A DNA stretch of 64,000 bases from Meconema thalassinum (GCA_946902985.2 OX336389.2:343950444-344014443); one strand, 5' to 3'; shown: positions 41,957 through 53,459, numbered from the stretch's first letter. The notes: generated by a model from the sequence alone, not told the origin. Made by a program: numbers and translations.

Positions 41957-42027
<71 letters not shown>

Positions 42028-43380
42028 CATATTTTATTTTGGAGCATTTAAATTTTATAACCAATACAGATAGGTTTTCTATCAAATAGAAAACTCTATC
42101 AATCGGATTATTCCGATATCCATTATACGAGTAAATTATTTGATTGCGGAGAGTACGGATTTTATATTCAGTTAGGGCTAGTAGAGAGATTTGCGTCATC
42201 GGGAAGTACGGCTCCAGGAATAGCCTTTGAGAACAACAACTTGATTTCGCAACCGAGGGAACTTCTTCAACAGTACGGATTAATGAAAAGGCGATATGTC
42301 TGGTGGAAACGGAAATTGTACAACGAGGCGTCATGGCAAGAGCAATGAACTTTAACGCGGGAAGAAGCGCGTGGGACATCTCAGCCAATCAAGGGAAGAG
42401 CAGCTGTGACCCGGCTGTGTCGTGTAGCATGTAAACGCACGGTGATTGGTCTACAGGCGAGGCAGCAGACCGAGGAGTGGAACGTTGGAAGGGGAAGCGT
42501 GTCAAGTGCTTATAGTGAGCGTGCTGCGTGAAGAGAGGGACTAACTTTATAACTTTTGTTCAGAGTGGACTTACTTATTACTTTCGTTCCGTAATGGACG
42601 GACCATTACTTTGATTCAGAGAACATTATTATCTTCGCATTAGTCTCCGGACTTATTACTTGTGTACCATGGTGAACGATTACTTACTAGTATACTCCAC
42701 TGACAAATTCGTCATGGGTATTATATGAGCTGTTGTGAATAGACAGACCGTATAGGTGGCTTTGGGATTTAGATCCACCACTAAACAGTATTCAAACTTT
42801 CATAGTAATTCGCTACCGCATCAAGAAACGAAGAAGATGACGCCGACCAACAAGCTTCAGCAATCTCTCGTGAAGCGAGAAGTACGTGGGAGAAAGTATC
42901 TCCAATGGTGAGCGAAACTGACGCATATCGACACAATCTCTCTCTTTTCATTATTTGTCACCGTAAGTTCAGTAACTTCATAGCTTGGTAATAATCGTAA
43001 ATTCATCCGACCTCCAATTTCACGTAATTTTCATGTGGTAATGGTCAAATCTTTAAGCTCCTTTTTATTGTTATTAAATTTGCCACAGTTTTGTTTTTTG
43101 ATTATTAAACTAATTTTATTCAACATGCAATCTTTAATTCCAGTAGGTAGCTTTATATATAAGACAAAATCTTCTCCCAATGCAAATGTTATCAGGGTTA
43201 ATGATGCAATCATACCACGGTCTGATTTCGAAGAGTATCTCATGTGTTCTACACAAGCTAGGGGTTGATATAAATATAAATTTTAGGTTTCAACTTGATG
43301 TTGGCTCCTTGGCGCCCAATTATCAAATCAATCTCATACTTAGAAGGTAAAGGTAAGCACCCACCAGGAAAACAGTTACA
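41847..43380 (+). repeat. E1 3' LTR
   Basis: TGTAACCTG to CAGTTACA, 1534 bp. It lacks the 133-bp palindrome insert of the 5' LTR but has an ATT microsatellite of about 22 units (41957-42023) against about 11-12 in the 5' LTR. Many substitutions separate the two, indicating an old insertion. Confidence 0.88.
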
Positions 43381-43384
43381 GTAC

Positions 43385-44130
43385 AAGATGTTTCATCCGA
43401 AATAACTATCAAATTTCAAATTTTTAGAACTTGGAATGACATCCTAGCAGACGTGGGCAGGCAATTGGCCATATGTTATTACGCGGGTAGTATTTCGTTA
43501 CGCACATGGTCGAAGTTGTTTACCTTGACTCGCGGGGATAAGGTAGCTCTCTGCTGACGCATTCAGATATCGACCTTCCGCTTGGTGCATGCACAAGTGC
43601 CTTCTCTACCCACAGAGACCTGAGCCTGTTACTAAGGAGACTCACTGGCTGCTCAGTCCCGCGCTGAGAAGCTAGTGTCAATCCCACCATGGCTACAGAG
43701 AATAATACCGAAAACTAGAGATTTAATTTGCCTATGCCAATGAAAAATAGGAAAATTTAAATGTGCATATTCCTTGAGAATGAAATGGGTATTCTAAAAC
43801 TCCAAGATTCCCCTCCAGCTTCGCCACTGGTGTTGAGTTGCTTAAATCAGCTTTTAATTATTTCCAAATCCAAAAAAATTTAGTGAATTGAAAAATTTGC
43901 TTAGGGAGACGGTATTTGGGCACTTTACCTTACTATTCCACACAGAAATGTTTTCATATGTGGCAAGGACCAGTCATTTCATTGATACGTGGCCAGCTGA
44001 GCACCATGTGATTCCCCTTTCTGTCTCCCTTGAGGAATAGAAATACCCTTCCTCATCCCATTCATCCTCACCAGTGACCAGAGTTGGGTGCTGTTGCAAA
44101 TGTTTACAATACTTTCTTATATCTTTGCAG
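43385..44130. other. Intron sequence right of E1
   Basis: No gene or classified repeat. It contains TTTGGGCACTTTACCT at 43915-43930 followed by TA, the reverse complement of the left end at 3747, so this may be the right end of an older TA-duplicating transposon. The last 30 bases form a good acceptor (pyrimidine-rich, TTTGCAG). Confidence 0.4.
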
Positions 44131-44262
44131 TTGACCAAGAAGAGTCAGTTTACTTTAAAGCGCAAGAAATCCAAGTCTGAAATGGATCTAGGTGACCTGG
44201 TGTGCCCGTTGGACCCCTCCAAGTCAGGTGAAGGCCTGTCCCTGCATCTGCACGGTGATGGC
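44131..44262 (+). CDS. Internal exon of the unidentified host gene
   Basis: A 132-nt, phase 0-0 exon between ATCTTTGCAG and a strong donor GTAAGT. It encodes 44 residues: a basic start (LTKKSQFTLKRKKSKSEMDL), then GDLVCPLDPSKSGEG and a His-containing LSLHLHGDG end. The Lys/Ser-rich part looks like a disordered linker, possibly a nuclear signal or phosphorylation region. I do not recognise the family. The phase matches the exon at 3120-3328, and both show similar GC-rich codon use, so they probably belong to the same transcript. Confidence 0.7.
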
Positions 44263-44799
44263 GTAAGTCCTACTAACATAACCTTCTCTCTGCAGTGTGG
44301 AGTGGAACTCATGCCTCGCAATCCTTACATCTCCGTAATATTTCAGCACGGTTATCAACATCCAACAAATAAGCTTTAGACTAGATTAGAGAGGATACCG
44401 TTTAAATGGCACTGTCAATACCAGTGGTTCCCAACTTGTAAGGGCTTGAGGGCCAAATTGAGAACTTTAGGTATGATTGCGGGCCACACTTTAATAATAG
44501 GCTAATTTTCAAAAAAATCAAGGTTGGATGCCATTCCTGACACCACAGACTTTTTCAACTCAAAATCTTACCCCAGCAATCACCGGGATTCGGTTTTATT
44601 GCTTAAAAAGCTATTCTACGATTCCATAAGGGGGTGAAATTAAAGTCGCCAAGATACCAAAAAGTTTAGATTTGATGAAGAACACTCGACGATATAAGTT
44701 TATTTGAATTAATATAAAATGGTAAACGGAACAAGAATTAACCTAAAGACAAACTGAAATTATAATATAGTAAAAATATCACTTACAAAACAATTTATT

Positions 44800-45580
44800 G
44801 GTAAAACAACGGTTTAGTGGGAATACTTTGAACGATCAGCTGCATCTACCAATGAAGTGTCCACTTCCAGCTCCATCTCAAAAGATGCAGCAAGGAAGAA
44901 TCTGCAAGTCAACTTCTGTGCTGATTTTTAATGAATTTCATGAAAGAAGAAACACTTTCACATATGTACGTGCTCCCAAACATCGAAGTCATTTTTAGTC
45001 CAAAAACATCGTAAGTTCGGGTACCTTTCGCTGGATAGCAGTTTAAAGAAATGTAATCCCTTTTCTTGTCTCATCTGTAGAAACGCATTGGCTTCTAGAT
45101 CACACAGTTCAAGTTGTAGATCTGATTCTTATTCCTCGATTGTAGCACCAAGATTCATGTAAGGCGGTGTACTACTTTTCAGTGTTTCAGTGATCTTGAA
45201 TCATGAGTTAAATTCTTCAATGATATCTTGAATGTGTCGATTGAAATACGATAAAGTCTGTAGTTTCCTGGCATTTCTCTACTGCTAATTTTTGACAGCT
45301 TGGGAAATGTGCCAATTTATTTTTTACTAAAGAAAGTTTGAATATTATTAACTTGTTTCGAAATCCATTTACAATTCCCACCATGTCTGATACCACCTGA
45401 TTTCTTGTTTGAAGACTCAGGTTTAATGTGTTAAGATAATTTGTTAAGACTGTTAGGAAACGCTAGCTCCTTTAAAAATTCTAGGCTTTGAATTTCTTCT
45501 TCTAGTTCAGTGGTATCGGATGAAACAAACTTATTAAGTAATTCAGGAATTTCCTTACAAATAGCAAAAAATGTTCAAGG
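44800..45580 (-). pseudogene. hAT transposase remnant (ZBED/GTF2IRD2-like)
   Basis: Read on the minus strand near 45260-45440 it gives YLNTLNLSLQTRNQVVSDMV, then GFRNKLIIFKLSLVKNKLAHFPS, a stretch well known from ZBED5/FAM200/GTF2IRD2-type hAT transposases. Beyond this the frame is broken by stops. Only the middle of the protein is recognisable. Confidence 0.7.
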
Positions 45581-45660
45581 CATTTCCCTGCACTAAGCCA
45601 TCTTACATGATTGTACAGCAACAAATCTCCATATTCAGCCTCCTTCAGAAATACACAGTA

Positions 45661-46917
45661 CAGTGCACTCCCGATAATTCGCGGTAATTAATTCACGAAC
45701 GTCCCCGAATTATCGAAAACCGCAAATTATCCGCAGTTATGATTTTTAAGCGTAGTAAAAACAAAACTATTGATTAAAATATTGAAATGTATTTTATGAA
45801 CATGCACTAGTTATCCTTTACCTCACAGACAGTCGAATTCCGTACAATATTCTCCTCGCTTTCATGTTTGAAACCATAATCATCTTTATCGACGTCTAAC
45901 TACTCAATTACAAGCATGTCACTTTCTCCTGCATCTTGACATTCGTCCAGGTTTTGCCTTAATGTCATCCTAGTTAGACCACGTTGCCCGTTGAAATATC
46001 GTCGTCAGAGAAGCCGACAAACGCTTGCTTTTGTGCAAGTGTAGTAGCGTGTTGACTGCATGAAGATCATCTAACAAACACGTACTCGGTGCGGCGTCGC
46101 GTAGGTTTGCGCCATCGGGCAATAATCACTATTTATTATACGCTGTCCTCGCATCTACCCTTCACAACTCATAGGCCAGGGACCTTGGAGTGTGGCTGTT
46201 TGAAAGGGAGGGTAGGTTCAGAGAGAAAGTGCATTCCACTTTGCACTGTCTCAGCATTGAAGATAAAAGATATCCCTTTCGGCGACATGCTCGTATGTTT
46301 CCAAGATTGCAACATTCTGGTAGCAGTGCACAAGTAGGCCTAATTTTACATTACTGAGAAAGGCAGTTGAAAATGAAAAATGAAAATCCACAGCCTGCTT
46401 CCAGTCTCCGACCGGGTCAGGAATGGAATGAATGAAGCCCCCATCTAGCGGCGAGGATATGAACTGTGCCGGCTGCCGAGGCCTGACGCACTCCTCTGGG
46501 GCAATGATTAAATGAATGACAGATGAAATGAAATGATAGTGGAGAGTGTTGCTGGAATGAAATTTTGACAGGGAAAACCGGAGTACCCGGAGAAAAACCT
46601 GTCTGCCTCCGTTTTGTCCAGCACAGATCTCACATGGAGTGACCGGGATTTGAACCACGGACCCAGCGGTGAGAGGCCGGCGTGCTGCCGCCTAAGCCAC
46701 GGAGGCTTCAAGAAAGGCAGTTAATGTTCCCAATTCTCAATGATTTTGTCTGCACACATCGTATTGCGTTCAAATTCTTTAAAACGAAGGAGAGATTATT
46801 TTATTTAGCGGGATGATAAGTTGCTGTAAGAATTACTACTATAAAAAAATACTCTTGGAGACCCGCGAATTAACCGCAAAGCAAACTATCCGCACGCGAA
46901 TTATTGGGAGTACACTG
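45661..46917 (-). mobile_element. pogo/Tigger-like DNA element nested in the hAT
   Basis: Ends CAGTGCACTCCCGATAATTC and, on the other strand, CAGTGTACTCCCAATAATTC are inverted repeats. The left end is preceded by TA; at the right the base pair is CA, probably a mutated TA duplication. The GATAATTCGCGG-type repeats inside the ends are typical of pogo/Tigger transposase sites. No intact transposase; a SINE is inserted near the right end. Confidence 0.7.
46369..46710 (-). mobile_element. tRNA-derived SINE, full length
   Basis: On the minus strand it starts GCCTCCGTGGCTTAGGCGGC (A-box part GTGGCTTAGGCGG) and has the B box GGTTCAAATCCCGG, then a body with GTTTTTCTCCGGGTACTCC and an ATTTTCATTTTTCATTTTC tail. 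It is flanked by the 12-bp duplication AGAAAGGCAGTT (46357-46368 and 46711-46722). Confidence 0.88.
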
Positions 46918-47194
46918 CACTTTAAAACGAGCAATGAAAAATATTCTTTCATGACTTCTTAAAAATTTATTTTCTTTCTAAAAGCTTTCGTGGGCCACCA
47001 GTTTGAAACCACTGGTCTATACTCGATAGAAATTTCAGGTTTCAAAGAAATCTTCCATTCCACTAGCATATTTCAAGTCATTCATGTTGATTCAAATGCT
47101 GGTATAATTATGTGGTTTTTTGTGTGTGTGTATGTTCGTATGAATCTCAGCATTTGCATTGATGTAATACATATCTACAGTTTATTCTTGGTAA

Positions 47195-47349
47195 TCATGG
47201 TGCAGTGGCATAGTCGCTTATCTTTCACCCAGATGGCCAGGGTTCATATCCCCATGCTGCAAGTGGAATTTTCCCCTGAAAAATCATGTTTTCAGGAAGA
47301 GCATCCGGCCAAATCCAAAATTAGTTGGGACAGCTCCAACAGGTTGTAA
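47195..47349 (+). mobile_element. tRNA-derived SINE, second family
   Basis: A-box-like GTGGCATAGTCGCTT (47205-47219) and B-box-like GGTTCATATCC (47241-47251), followed by AAGTGGAATTTTCC and TTCAGGAAGAGCATCCGGCC. The head differs from the other SINEs. No clear duplication seen. Confidence 0.65.
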
Positions 47350-47359
47350 TTTATTCGAT

Positions 47360-49099
47360 AGGGGATATTTTTCTAGTGCCCATGGGGGATTGGTACTGTC
47401 AGCTGGAGGAATGTTACTGTTATTTGGGGATGTGAGGCATGAGTGTCTTGCACACAAGTTCCTTTAACCACTGCAAGCCACTTGTTGATACTTACCCAAT
47501 GATGTATGTTGATGTGATCATGTGATGTATGTGGGGCTCTATAATACAAACATAGGATGTAATGGATGATCCTTCGTTACTGCACAAGAGAAAACAAATG
47601 GTTGTTGGCTGCTATGAGGTGGGTGGAAGGGGAAGAGGGAGTTATCTGATGTTAGCTTCAGGGCTAGAGGTTGGAGTACTACAGTGTCTGCATAACTGCA
47701 TGGGACCCAAGTAGAGCTTTGACATTGCACCCTGGTGTGGAATGTATTTCTCAATGGTTCTGTTTTCCATCTGGTGACTCTTGAAACCTACTCCAGGTCA
47801 TCGTTCCTACAGATCCATAAACGATTATGATAAAAATGGGGGGGTAAATGTATTTGAAATGACAAATTCAAAGGCTAAAATGATGATAACCAAACAATGT
47901 TTGCAAGTGTACAAGTAATGGAACAGATCAATGGACAACAACGACAAGTTCACCTTAGGAGTTGTATCATCTGTAGTAGAGGTGGGCAATATTGTCACTT
48001 CATACCTCCATGATATGCATTCATAAATTAGTAACCAAACAAGTGTGGGTTTCAATTTTACAATCTGTTGTCAAGTCACACCTGTGGGTCAATGAGAGGC
48101 CATTTTCTGGGTCATCTTCTGCTGTCTGCCATGGAGCAGATACCCAGGATAACACTGGTACCTATTCAGTGCTAATAAGGTAAACTTGCCCCTTTTGGGT
48201 GAAATGCATGTTAATGATACCACTGCTATTTCTCAAATCAGAATTCAATTTTTTAACAGAATTGGGAAACTAACCCAAACCTCCAGGATGACAACCAGTT
48301 GCGGTAACTTCTACATCATACAAATACTTACTTCAAACCTTTTGGGTTAAAGCTGTGTGGTTTGCTCAAAACTAGAGGAACCCTCATTTCATAGAGAAAG
48401 AACTTGAATGTTGATAAAAAAAATACCTATAAGGCAGTTGTTGCTTCTGAAATCGAGTTATGAAAATATTGAATAAGTGATAGAAAGTGTATTCTACAGA
48501 TCTTAAGCTTGTAAGCTATAGGAAGAAAAAGATGATGAAGATGATGATGATGATTCTTCTTCCCTTTTAACTACTGCTGCTTTAGAGACAATGGGATGCC
48601 AACATTTTGCACTGAACGGTAAATATACTGACATATCTGTGGTATTTTAGCTCGAATACTAACGTACTACACCTTGGACATAGCAGGCGAGAAACCTACC
48701 ACTCTGCCATGCAGCTGGTCAAGAAAGAGAAAATGAGGCCTAGTACACAATTTTTTATAGGCCTGTGAACGCAGCATCATATTTACAATTGCTGACAAAT
48801 GGGCTTATTCTCCAACTGGAAGACAGAGGGCCATTTGTGATTTGTTAATCTATTGACGAAACGGTTCGTTGCTACGCGCACGCCTTTTTAGTTCCACATT
48901 CCAGCTGTTTGAGGCGATATCATTTGAATGTAGACTTATCTGCTCTCTTGTGAAAATGCGTAGAACTATTTACTTTACATTTTAAATGTCTATGGTGATG
49001 CGCATTACACTTTACGTTTGTTCAAAAGATGGCAATGGCTGACAACAGTCCAAGTAGTAGTTTGAATAGCGACGCTTCTGAACGTCTGGAAGGGACATG
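47360..49099. other. No recognised gene
   Basis: Short open frames only. A GATGAT run lies near 48531-48552. Part of 48600-48730 (TTGGACATAGCAGGCGAGAAAC) may be a decayed SINE tail, but I cannot assign it. Confidence 0.4.
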
Positions 49100-49108
49100 G
49101 GGGATATA

Positions 49109-49420
49109 ATAATAACCCCTGGCACTTCAGCCCATGAAGCGCCTAGGCCTACCAAGCGACCACTGCCCAGCCATTTGGCCTGCAGATATTGGGGTGACGT
49201 GTGGTCAGCGCATCTGGTCCCATCAACTGTTAAGCTTGGTTTTCATGACCGGGGCGCTGCCTCACTGTCAGACAGCTACTCAATTGTCCTCACGAGGCTG
49301 AGTGCACCCCGTTCCAGCCCTCACGTCAGTTTCTAAAATCCCTGACGGAGCCGGGAATCGAACCCGGGGCCTCCGGGTGAGAGGCAGGCATGCTACCCCA
49401 ACACCACAGGGCCGGGCATA
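49109..49420 (-). mobile_element. tRNA-derived SINE (same family as 62984-63254)
   Basis: On the minus strand: GCCCGGCCCTGTGGTGTTGG, B box GGTTCGATTCCCGGC, then ACTGACGTGAGGGCTGGAA and the rest of the body. A GGGGATATA duplication flanks it (49100-49108 and 49421-49429). It matches the copy at 62984 over almost its whole length. Confidence 0.87.
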
Positions 49421-49689
49421 GGGGATATATTTAACCTCCTAAAATTCTGATTTGCCACCCGTAGTGAGAGGCCGTTCAGCCAGTTACTACACCCAAATCC
49501 ACTGTCCACCCTCTAAATTATTCTCCAGCAATGCCCCTGAAAGAAACTATTTTGAGTACATGTGTATAAAATGTAGCCTGGTGTAATAATATATATAACT
49601 AATAGGAGGAGAGAGAAAATGCTTAATTTACTTTAGGGTTTTGTGTAGAATGAGGCTAAGCAGTCTGGTTTATAACTCCCTGTGGGAGG

Positions 49690-49850
49690 CCCTACCACAT
49701 TAGGGGCTTTGTGACATCTTGTCATTCTAGGTGGCTGAGGTGGGAACCCATTCCAGCCCTCTGACCAGAGTCAAATTTCTTAGCTGAGCCGGGAATCGAA
49801 CCTGGACCTCATGGGTGACTACACCTTGAGGTGGACACAGCCGTACTCAT
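49690..49850 (-). mobile_element. Diverged SINE head
   Basis: Minus-strand B box GGTTCGATTCCCGG at 49789-49803, preceded by a tRNA-like part and followed by GGGCTGGAATGGGTTCCCAC. Same general family as the previous SINE but older. Confidence 0.6.
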
Positions 49851-49860
49851 GGGATTGTCT

Positions 49861-52150
49861 CGAGTAACATAATGTTGTTATTTTGTCTGTTTAGTTGAAG
49901 ATGTTTATCATTGCATATTGGGGCAGATGCCTCCATGCTCTGCCCCTAATACAACAATCATCATCATCATCGTCATCATAGCATATTATAGTTGCTTCAT
50001 TAAAGTTCAAGAAAACCAAAGAAGTTTGCGCCAGAATTTTGATCCTCAAAATTGCCTATTGAGAAAGTAATTATACATACGAGTATTTATTCAAATGACA
50101 TTCCCAGAAGATCTATATAGGTTACCAATACCATGCACAATCTTACTTTTAGAGATCTTAATATCCAAGAAGTGCAGTTTGAAGCATTAAAACTTTCGCT
50201 GAGTAAAGAAACACGTAGGCTGATAGTGTAATGAGCACTTGTCAGGTTATTCATGACTGTTTTCTTTGTCTTTAAAGCCTTCTGCAACTAAACTTGTCCA
50301 TTTGGAGACACTGTCTACCAGGATGATTCTGAACTGTCACCTCAAGTCTAAGAAATGTGTTACATATTGTTGGACGCCGAGTCAAATATTTTCCCCACTA
50401 CACCTTCACTTACTTCGGACTTCGGGAGTACAGAGTCCTACGGAGTGCAGAGTCCTACTTCCATTCGACAAGTCAGGAAATTCTCTGAATCAAGTTAGAA
50501 AACAAAATTGGATTTGGGTGCTATTAATATCTTTGGAGGCTATAGAAGGAAGAGAGTAGTTGGCAGAATGGGCATTAGTGGTGCAGAGGTAAGGAGAGAG
50601 AGAGAGAGAGAGAGATGTGGGTAGATATGGCATTGGAGCTGATGAGGAGAAGTGGACAGTTTCTGTGAGCTATTGAGTAATGTACTTGACCCAGTCAGTC
50701 ACTCTTCCTTTTTTATTTCTCCTTTCACCCAGCATTGTTTTGCCTTTGAAAATGGAACCTTGGTAAGAAAAATGTAAACAAGATAGAAAAAATAAGGTCC
50801 TGGGGAATAATGGAGATGGAGAAAGCACTGGTGGAGGGGGATAGTTGCTGGCACAGTTTGCATGCCCACCGCTACCCTGGAATGACCATGAGTGCTTTGA
50901 ATACTTTTTGCAATTTGCTGATGCTGTATCTCATGAAGTCATAGTTTGTTTTAATGTGCCCATTTCAGACAAATTGTTTTCAATCTTTTGCATAAACAAA
51001 CTGTAGTCTCCTGCTGATTCCACTTAAGGAATTCTAATTCTAATGTCTATTGAGCTTAGTAACTTCATGTTCATGTGGATGCTGCTAACAAACTTCAAAC
51101 ACATGTACAAATACCTCATAAGGCAAGGCTTACAAGTGTGTCTCATGTAGATATATGGTTTGTTTTGATTTACTTTCTAAATGCGGTGGTGGTGGTGGTG
51201 GTAGTGGTGGTGGTGGTGGTGGTGGTGGTGGTGGTGATGGTGGCAGTGGAATTTGTACAATAAGAACTAAAGAATACTCAGAGAAGAATGTTTATAATAT
51301 GTGCTTTGGTTACTACCAATTCAGTGATTTCACATTGGTTGCACACAATACTGCACAGTTTCTGTTCTTCCACTTGGAGGACTTAAGCAAAGGTAAACCA
51401 AATACAAAGATTTTATTCAGCTAGTTTGGAATATGGTACAGTAATTATCTGCATTGTTTACAAGTCTGGAATGTTATCCTAATAATCTTGGGGAAGATAA
51501 GGTTTGTGTTTATGTAAACTAGAATATTTGGCACACCACATCATACTAGTTTCAGTACCACATGGCGATTTCATCAGATGGTTCATTACGACTGAGGTTC
51601 ATCTCATGGTGGACGTTGCTTCACAGTCATGTCTGATGGTTGTGGTTTGTCCCTAGTGATGACCTGTGCTCGTATAATAGAGGAGCGCAGAAGTTGTGCA
51701 TGCCTGTTACGTCATGTCCACCGTGAGATGAAGCTCAGTTGTAAGCAATCGCCTGATGGTTGTGAAGCCTGCTAAATTGTGATAGAATCACAATACTCTA
51801 GCGTATATGAGATCAAAAACCATGAAAGCGTTGGCAAATATTTTAAATGCCTTTGAATTTGGTTCAGTCCTATGCCCATTCTAATAAAGACATTTTCTCG
51901 ACCTATTCAGTGCTTGACTTACTCACTAAGAAAGGGTAACATGCACTTATGAAGCATTTTGGTTTCCACAAGAACAAGAGTAATTAATTTGAGTCTCAGT
52001 GCAGAGAATCTTGATTGAAACGTGCAGGTTGTGGAGGACTTTCCAGGAAGTGCATAAACCACCTTCCATTAGGTACAGGGGCTCAAAATAAGAATGAGTA
52101 TACTCTTGGTAACTGTCTCAACGGTGAATCTACTTACTCTACTCGTTCCT
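49861..52150. other. Low-information stretch with microsatellites and a short inverted repeat
   Basis: Contains an ATCATC run (49954-49978), an (AG)n run (about 50597-50616), and a (GGT)n run of about 60 bp (51183-51243). An inverted repeat of about 29 bp (51586-51615 and 51717-51745, CTCATGGTGGAC type) encloses about 100 bp. A possible exon start after TTTAAAG at 50277 lacks a convincing donor. No gene called. Confidence 0.4.
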
Positions 52151-52262
52151 GATCACCTCATGGGCGTAGTGGCCAGCATTCTTGGCTCTCACCCCTGAGG
52201 TCTAAGTCTGAAGGTTGGTACTGGGCACACTCAGCCTCGAGTGGCCCATAAATTCAAAAACA
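52150..52262 (+). mobile_element. Diverged SINE copy
   Basis: ATGGGCGTAGTGGCCAGCAT followed by TCTCACCCCTGAGGTC and TGGGCACACTCAGCCTCGAG. The A-box side and the CACTCAGCCTCG body match the SINEs at 49109 and 62984; the B box is degraded. Confidence 0.55.
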
Positions 52263-52393
52263 ACTAACCATTCCTTTGAATTTTGGTTCTGGGCTCGAGA
52301 ACTAAGGAAGAAAGGGAAACTGTTTACTTACCAAGAGTATGTCAAAAAAAAAGTGACGTCAACATAAGTTCCCTTCGAGAACCTTTGCTACTA

Positions 52394-53043
52394 CAGGGTC
52401 ATTATGTGTGTGCGTGCCAGTAAACACGGCTAGCTAGGCCGGCTGTGACTAGCGCAGATCGCGGCCGCGCGCACCTGGTTCAGCCGGCAGTTGGCGTGCT
52501 CCACTGACTCATATCGTTAGTTCACACGTGTTTAGTCATTCTTGTGAGCATGTAATTGCAAAGCTTAGACGTTAGTGTTGCACGTTTAGTGAGTGTTGTG
52601 ATTACTGTGATTGTTGGTCATGCCTAGACACCAATTCACATTGTGCGAACATGTGTATATCCATAATTCGTATATGAAAAGCAGAAAATCTTGTTCTGAA
52701 ACAAGACGAAAATTTTGAATCGAGTTTACAGGAAGACCTGTGCCTAATGCCAGTACAATTAGGAGGCTCTCTAAACGATTCAAGGAAACAGGCTCCGTAA
52801 ATAATAAAAGAGTTGACAGACATTCTTTCAACAGAAGATCTCAGGTGTGTGTTACAAGAGAGGGAGGACATTGTTAGCATCGCGTATGAGCTCTGTAAGT
52901 ACACATTATTGAACATGTTTGGTGAAAGTGTGAAAGTGCGCGCCGATCGCCGGCTGGAACGGGTGCGCACGTCCGCGATCTGCGCTAGTCACAGCCGGCT
53001 TAGCTTGCCGTGCTTACTGGCGCGCACACACATAATGACCCTG
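52394..53043 (+). mobile_element. Tc1/mariner-type element with about 75-bp terminal inverted repeats, internally deleted
   Basis: The ends start CAGGGTCATTATGTGTGTGC and match each other for about 75 bp with few differences (to GACTAGCGCAGATCGCGG). TA flanks both sides. The interior holds only the N-terminal helix-turn-helix part of a transposase. Confidence 0.85.
52620..52870 (+). pseudogene. Transposase N-terminal HTH fragment (DUF4817-like)
   Basis: Frame starting MPRHQFTLCEHVYIHNSYMK, with an early TGA, then EFTGRPVPNASTIRRLSKRF and ETGSVNNK. The RPVPxxxTIxRLxKxFxETGSV signature is the DUF4817 HTH found next to DDE domains in insect Tc1/mariner-like elements. The catalytic domain is deleted. 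Confidence 0.65.
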
Positions 53044-53459
53044 TATTTGGAGATGGGCAATGTTATATGTTGTTGGACCCCATTTTGCCATGGCCCAATG
53101 TCTATTGTTGTATCGTTACAATTCTGCATGCAACTATTGTGGTGTAGTGGTAGGGCTGCTGGCTGAAATTTGCAAAGCCATAAGTTTAAACAAAACTTAG
53201 TGCCTGTGTTTTTGAGAGAGAGTCAAAACATAATTGCTCATGTACCTTTTATGGCTGTTTTAGTAACGGGTGAAGTAATCAATTATGTCATGACTTTATC
53301 ATTATTTACTCTGACAATATGGTTGCAAATAGAAATAATGAAAGATTTTTTTCTCAACAAAAATATATTTTATGGCATGAACAAAATAAAATAAAACTTA
53401 CTGGCAACCAGCTTAGAAAATCCAAACAATTAGAACTAAAATACTAAAGCTCGAATCAG

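Larger units (their letters stand above)
8289..43380 (+). mobile_element. E1: old Osvaldo-like Gypsy LTR retrotransposon (outer layer of the nest)
   Basis: Flanked by the 4-bp duplication GTAC (8285-8288 and 43381-43384). LTRs start TGTAACC and end GTTACA. The internal part is split by LINE A at 11039/38196. It encodes a damaged gag (10043-11028 and 38203-39075) and a damaged pol (39078-40656) that lacks RNase H and integrase. The family matches E2 and E3 in gag, the frameshift site and the 3' untranslated region, but E1 is much more diverged and its two LTRs differ at many sites, so it is older. The excised length would be about 7.9 kb. Confidence 0.9.
3329..44130 (+). other. Inferred 40.8-kb intron packed with nested transposons
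   Basis: The span runs from the GTAGGC donor to an ATCTTTGCAG acceptor. It contains no host exon I can support; nearly all of it is assigned to mobile elements. Because both bounding exons are plus strand and phase 0 at this junction, a single intron is the simplest reading. Additional small exons inside cannot be excluded by eye. Confidence 0.6.
44422..47014 (-). mobile_element. hAT transposon with 8-bp duplication, containing two nested insertions
   Basis: Terminal repeats CAGTGGTTCCCAACTTG and, on the other strand, CAGTGGTTTCAAACTGG. Flanking 8-mers GTCAATAC (44414-44421) and GTCTATAC (47015-47022) match at 7 of 8, a typical hAT target. It contains a degraded transposase on the minus strand, a pogo/Tigger-like element (45661-46917) and, inside that, a SINE. 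Confidence 0.85.

Noticed and set aside
50278..50344. Possible phase-0 exon after TTTAAAG
   Set aside because: No convincing donor follows, and the peptide shows no conserved look.
51155..51424. Gly-rich frame over the GGT run
   Set aside because: Translation of a (GGT)n microsatellite, not a gene.
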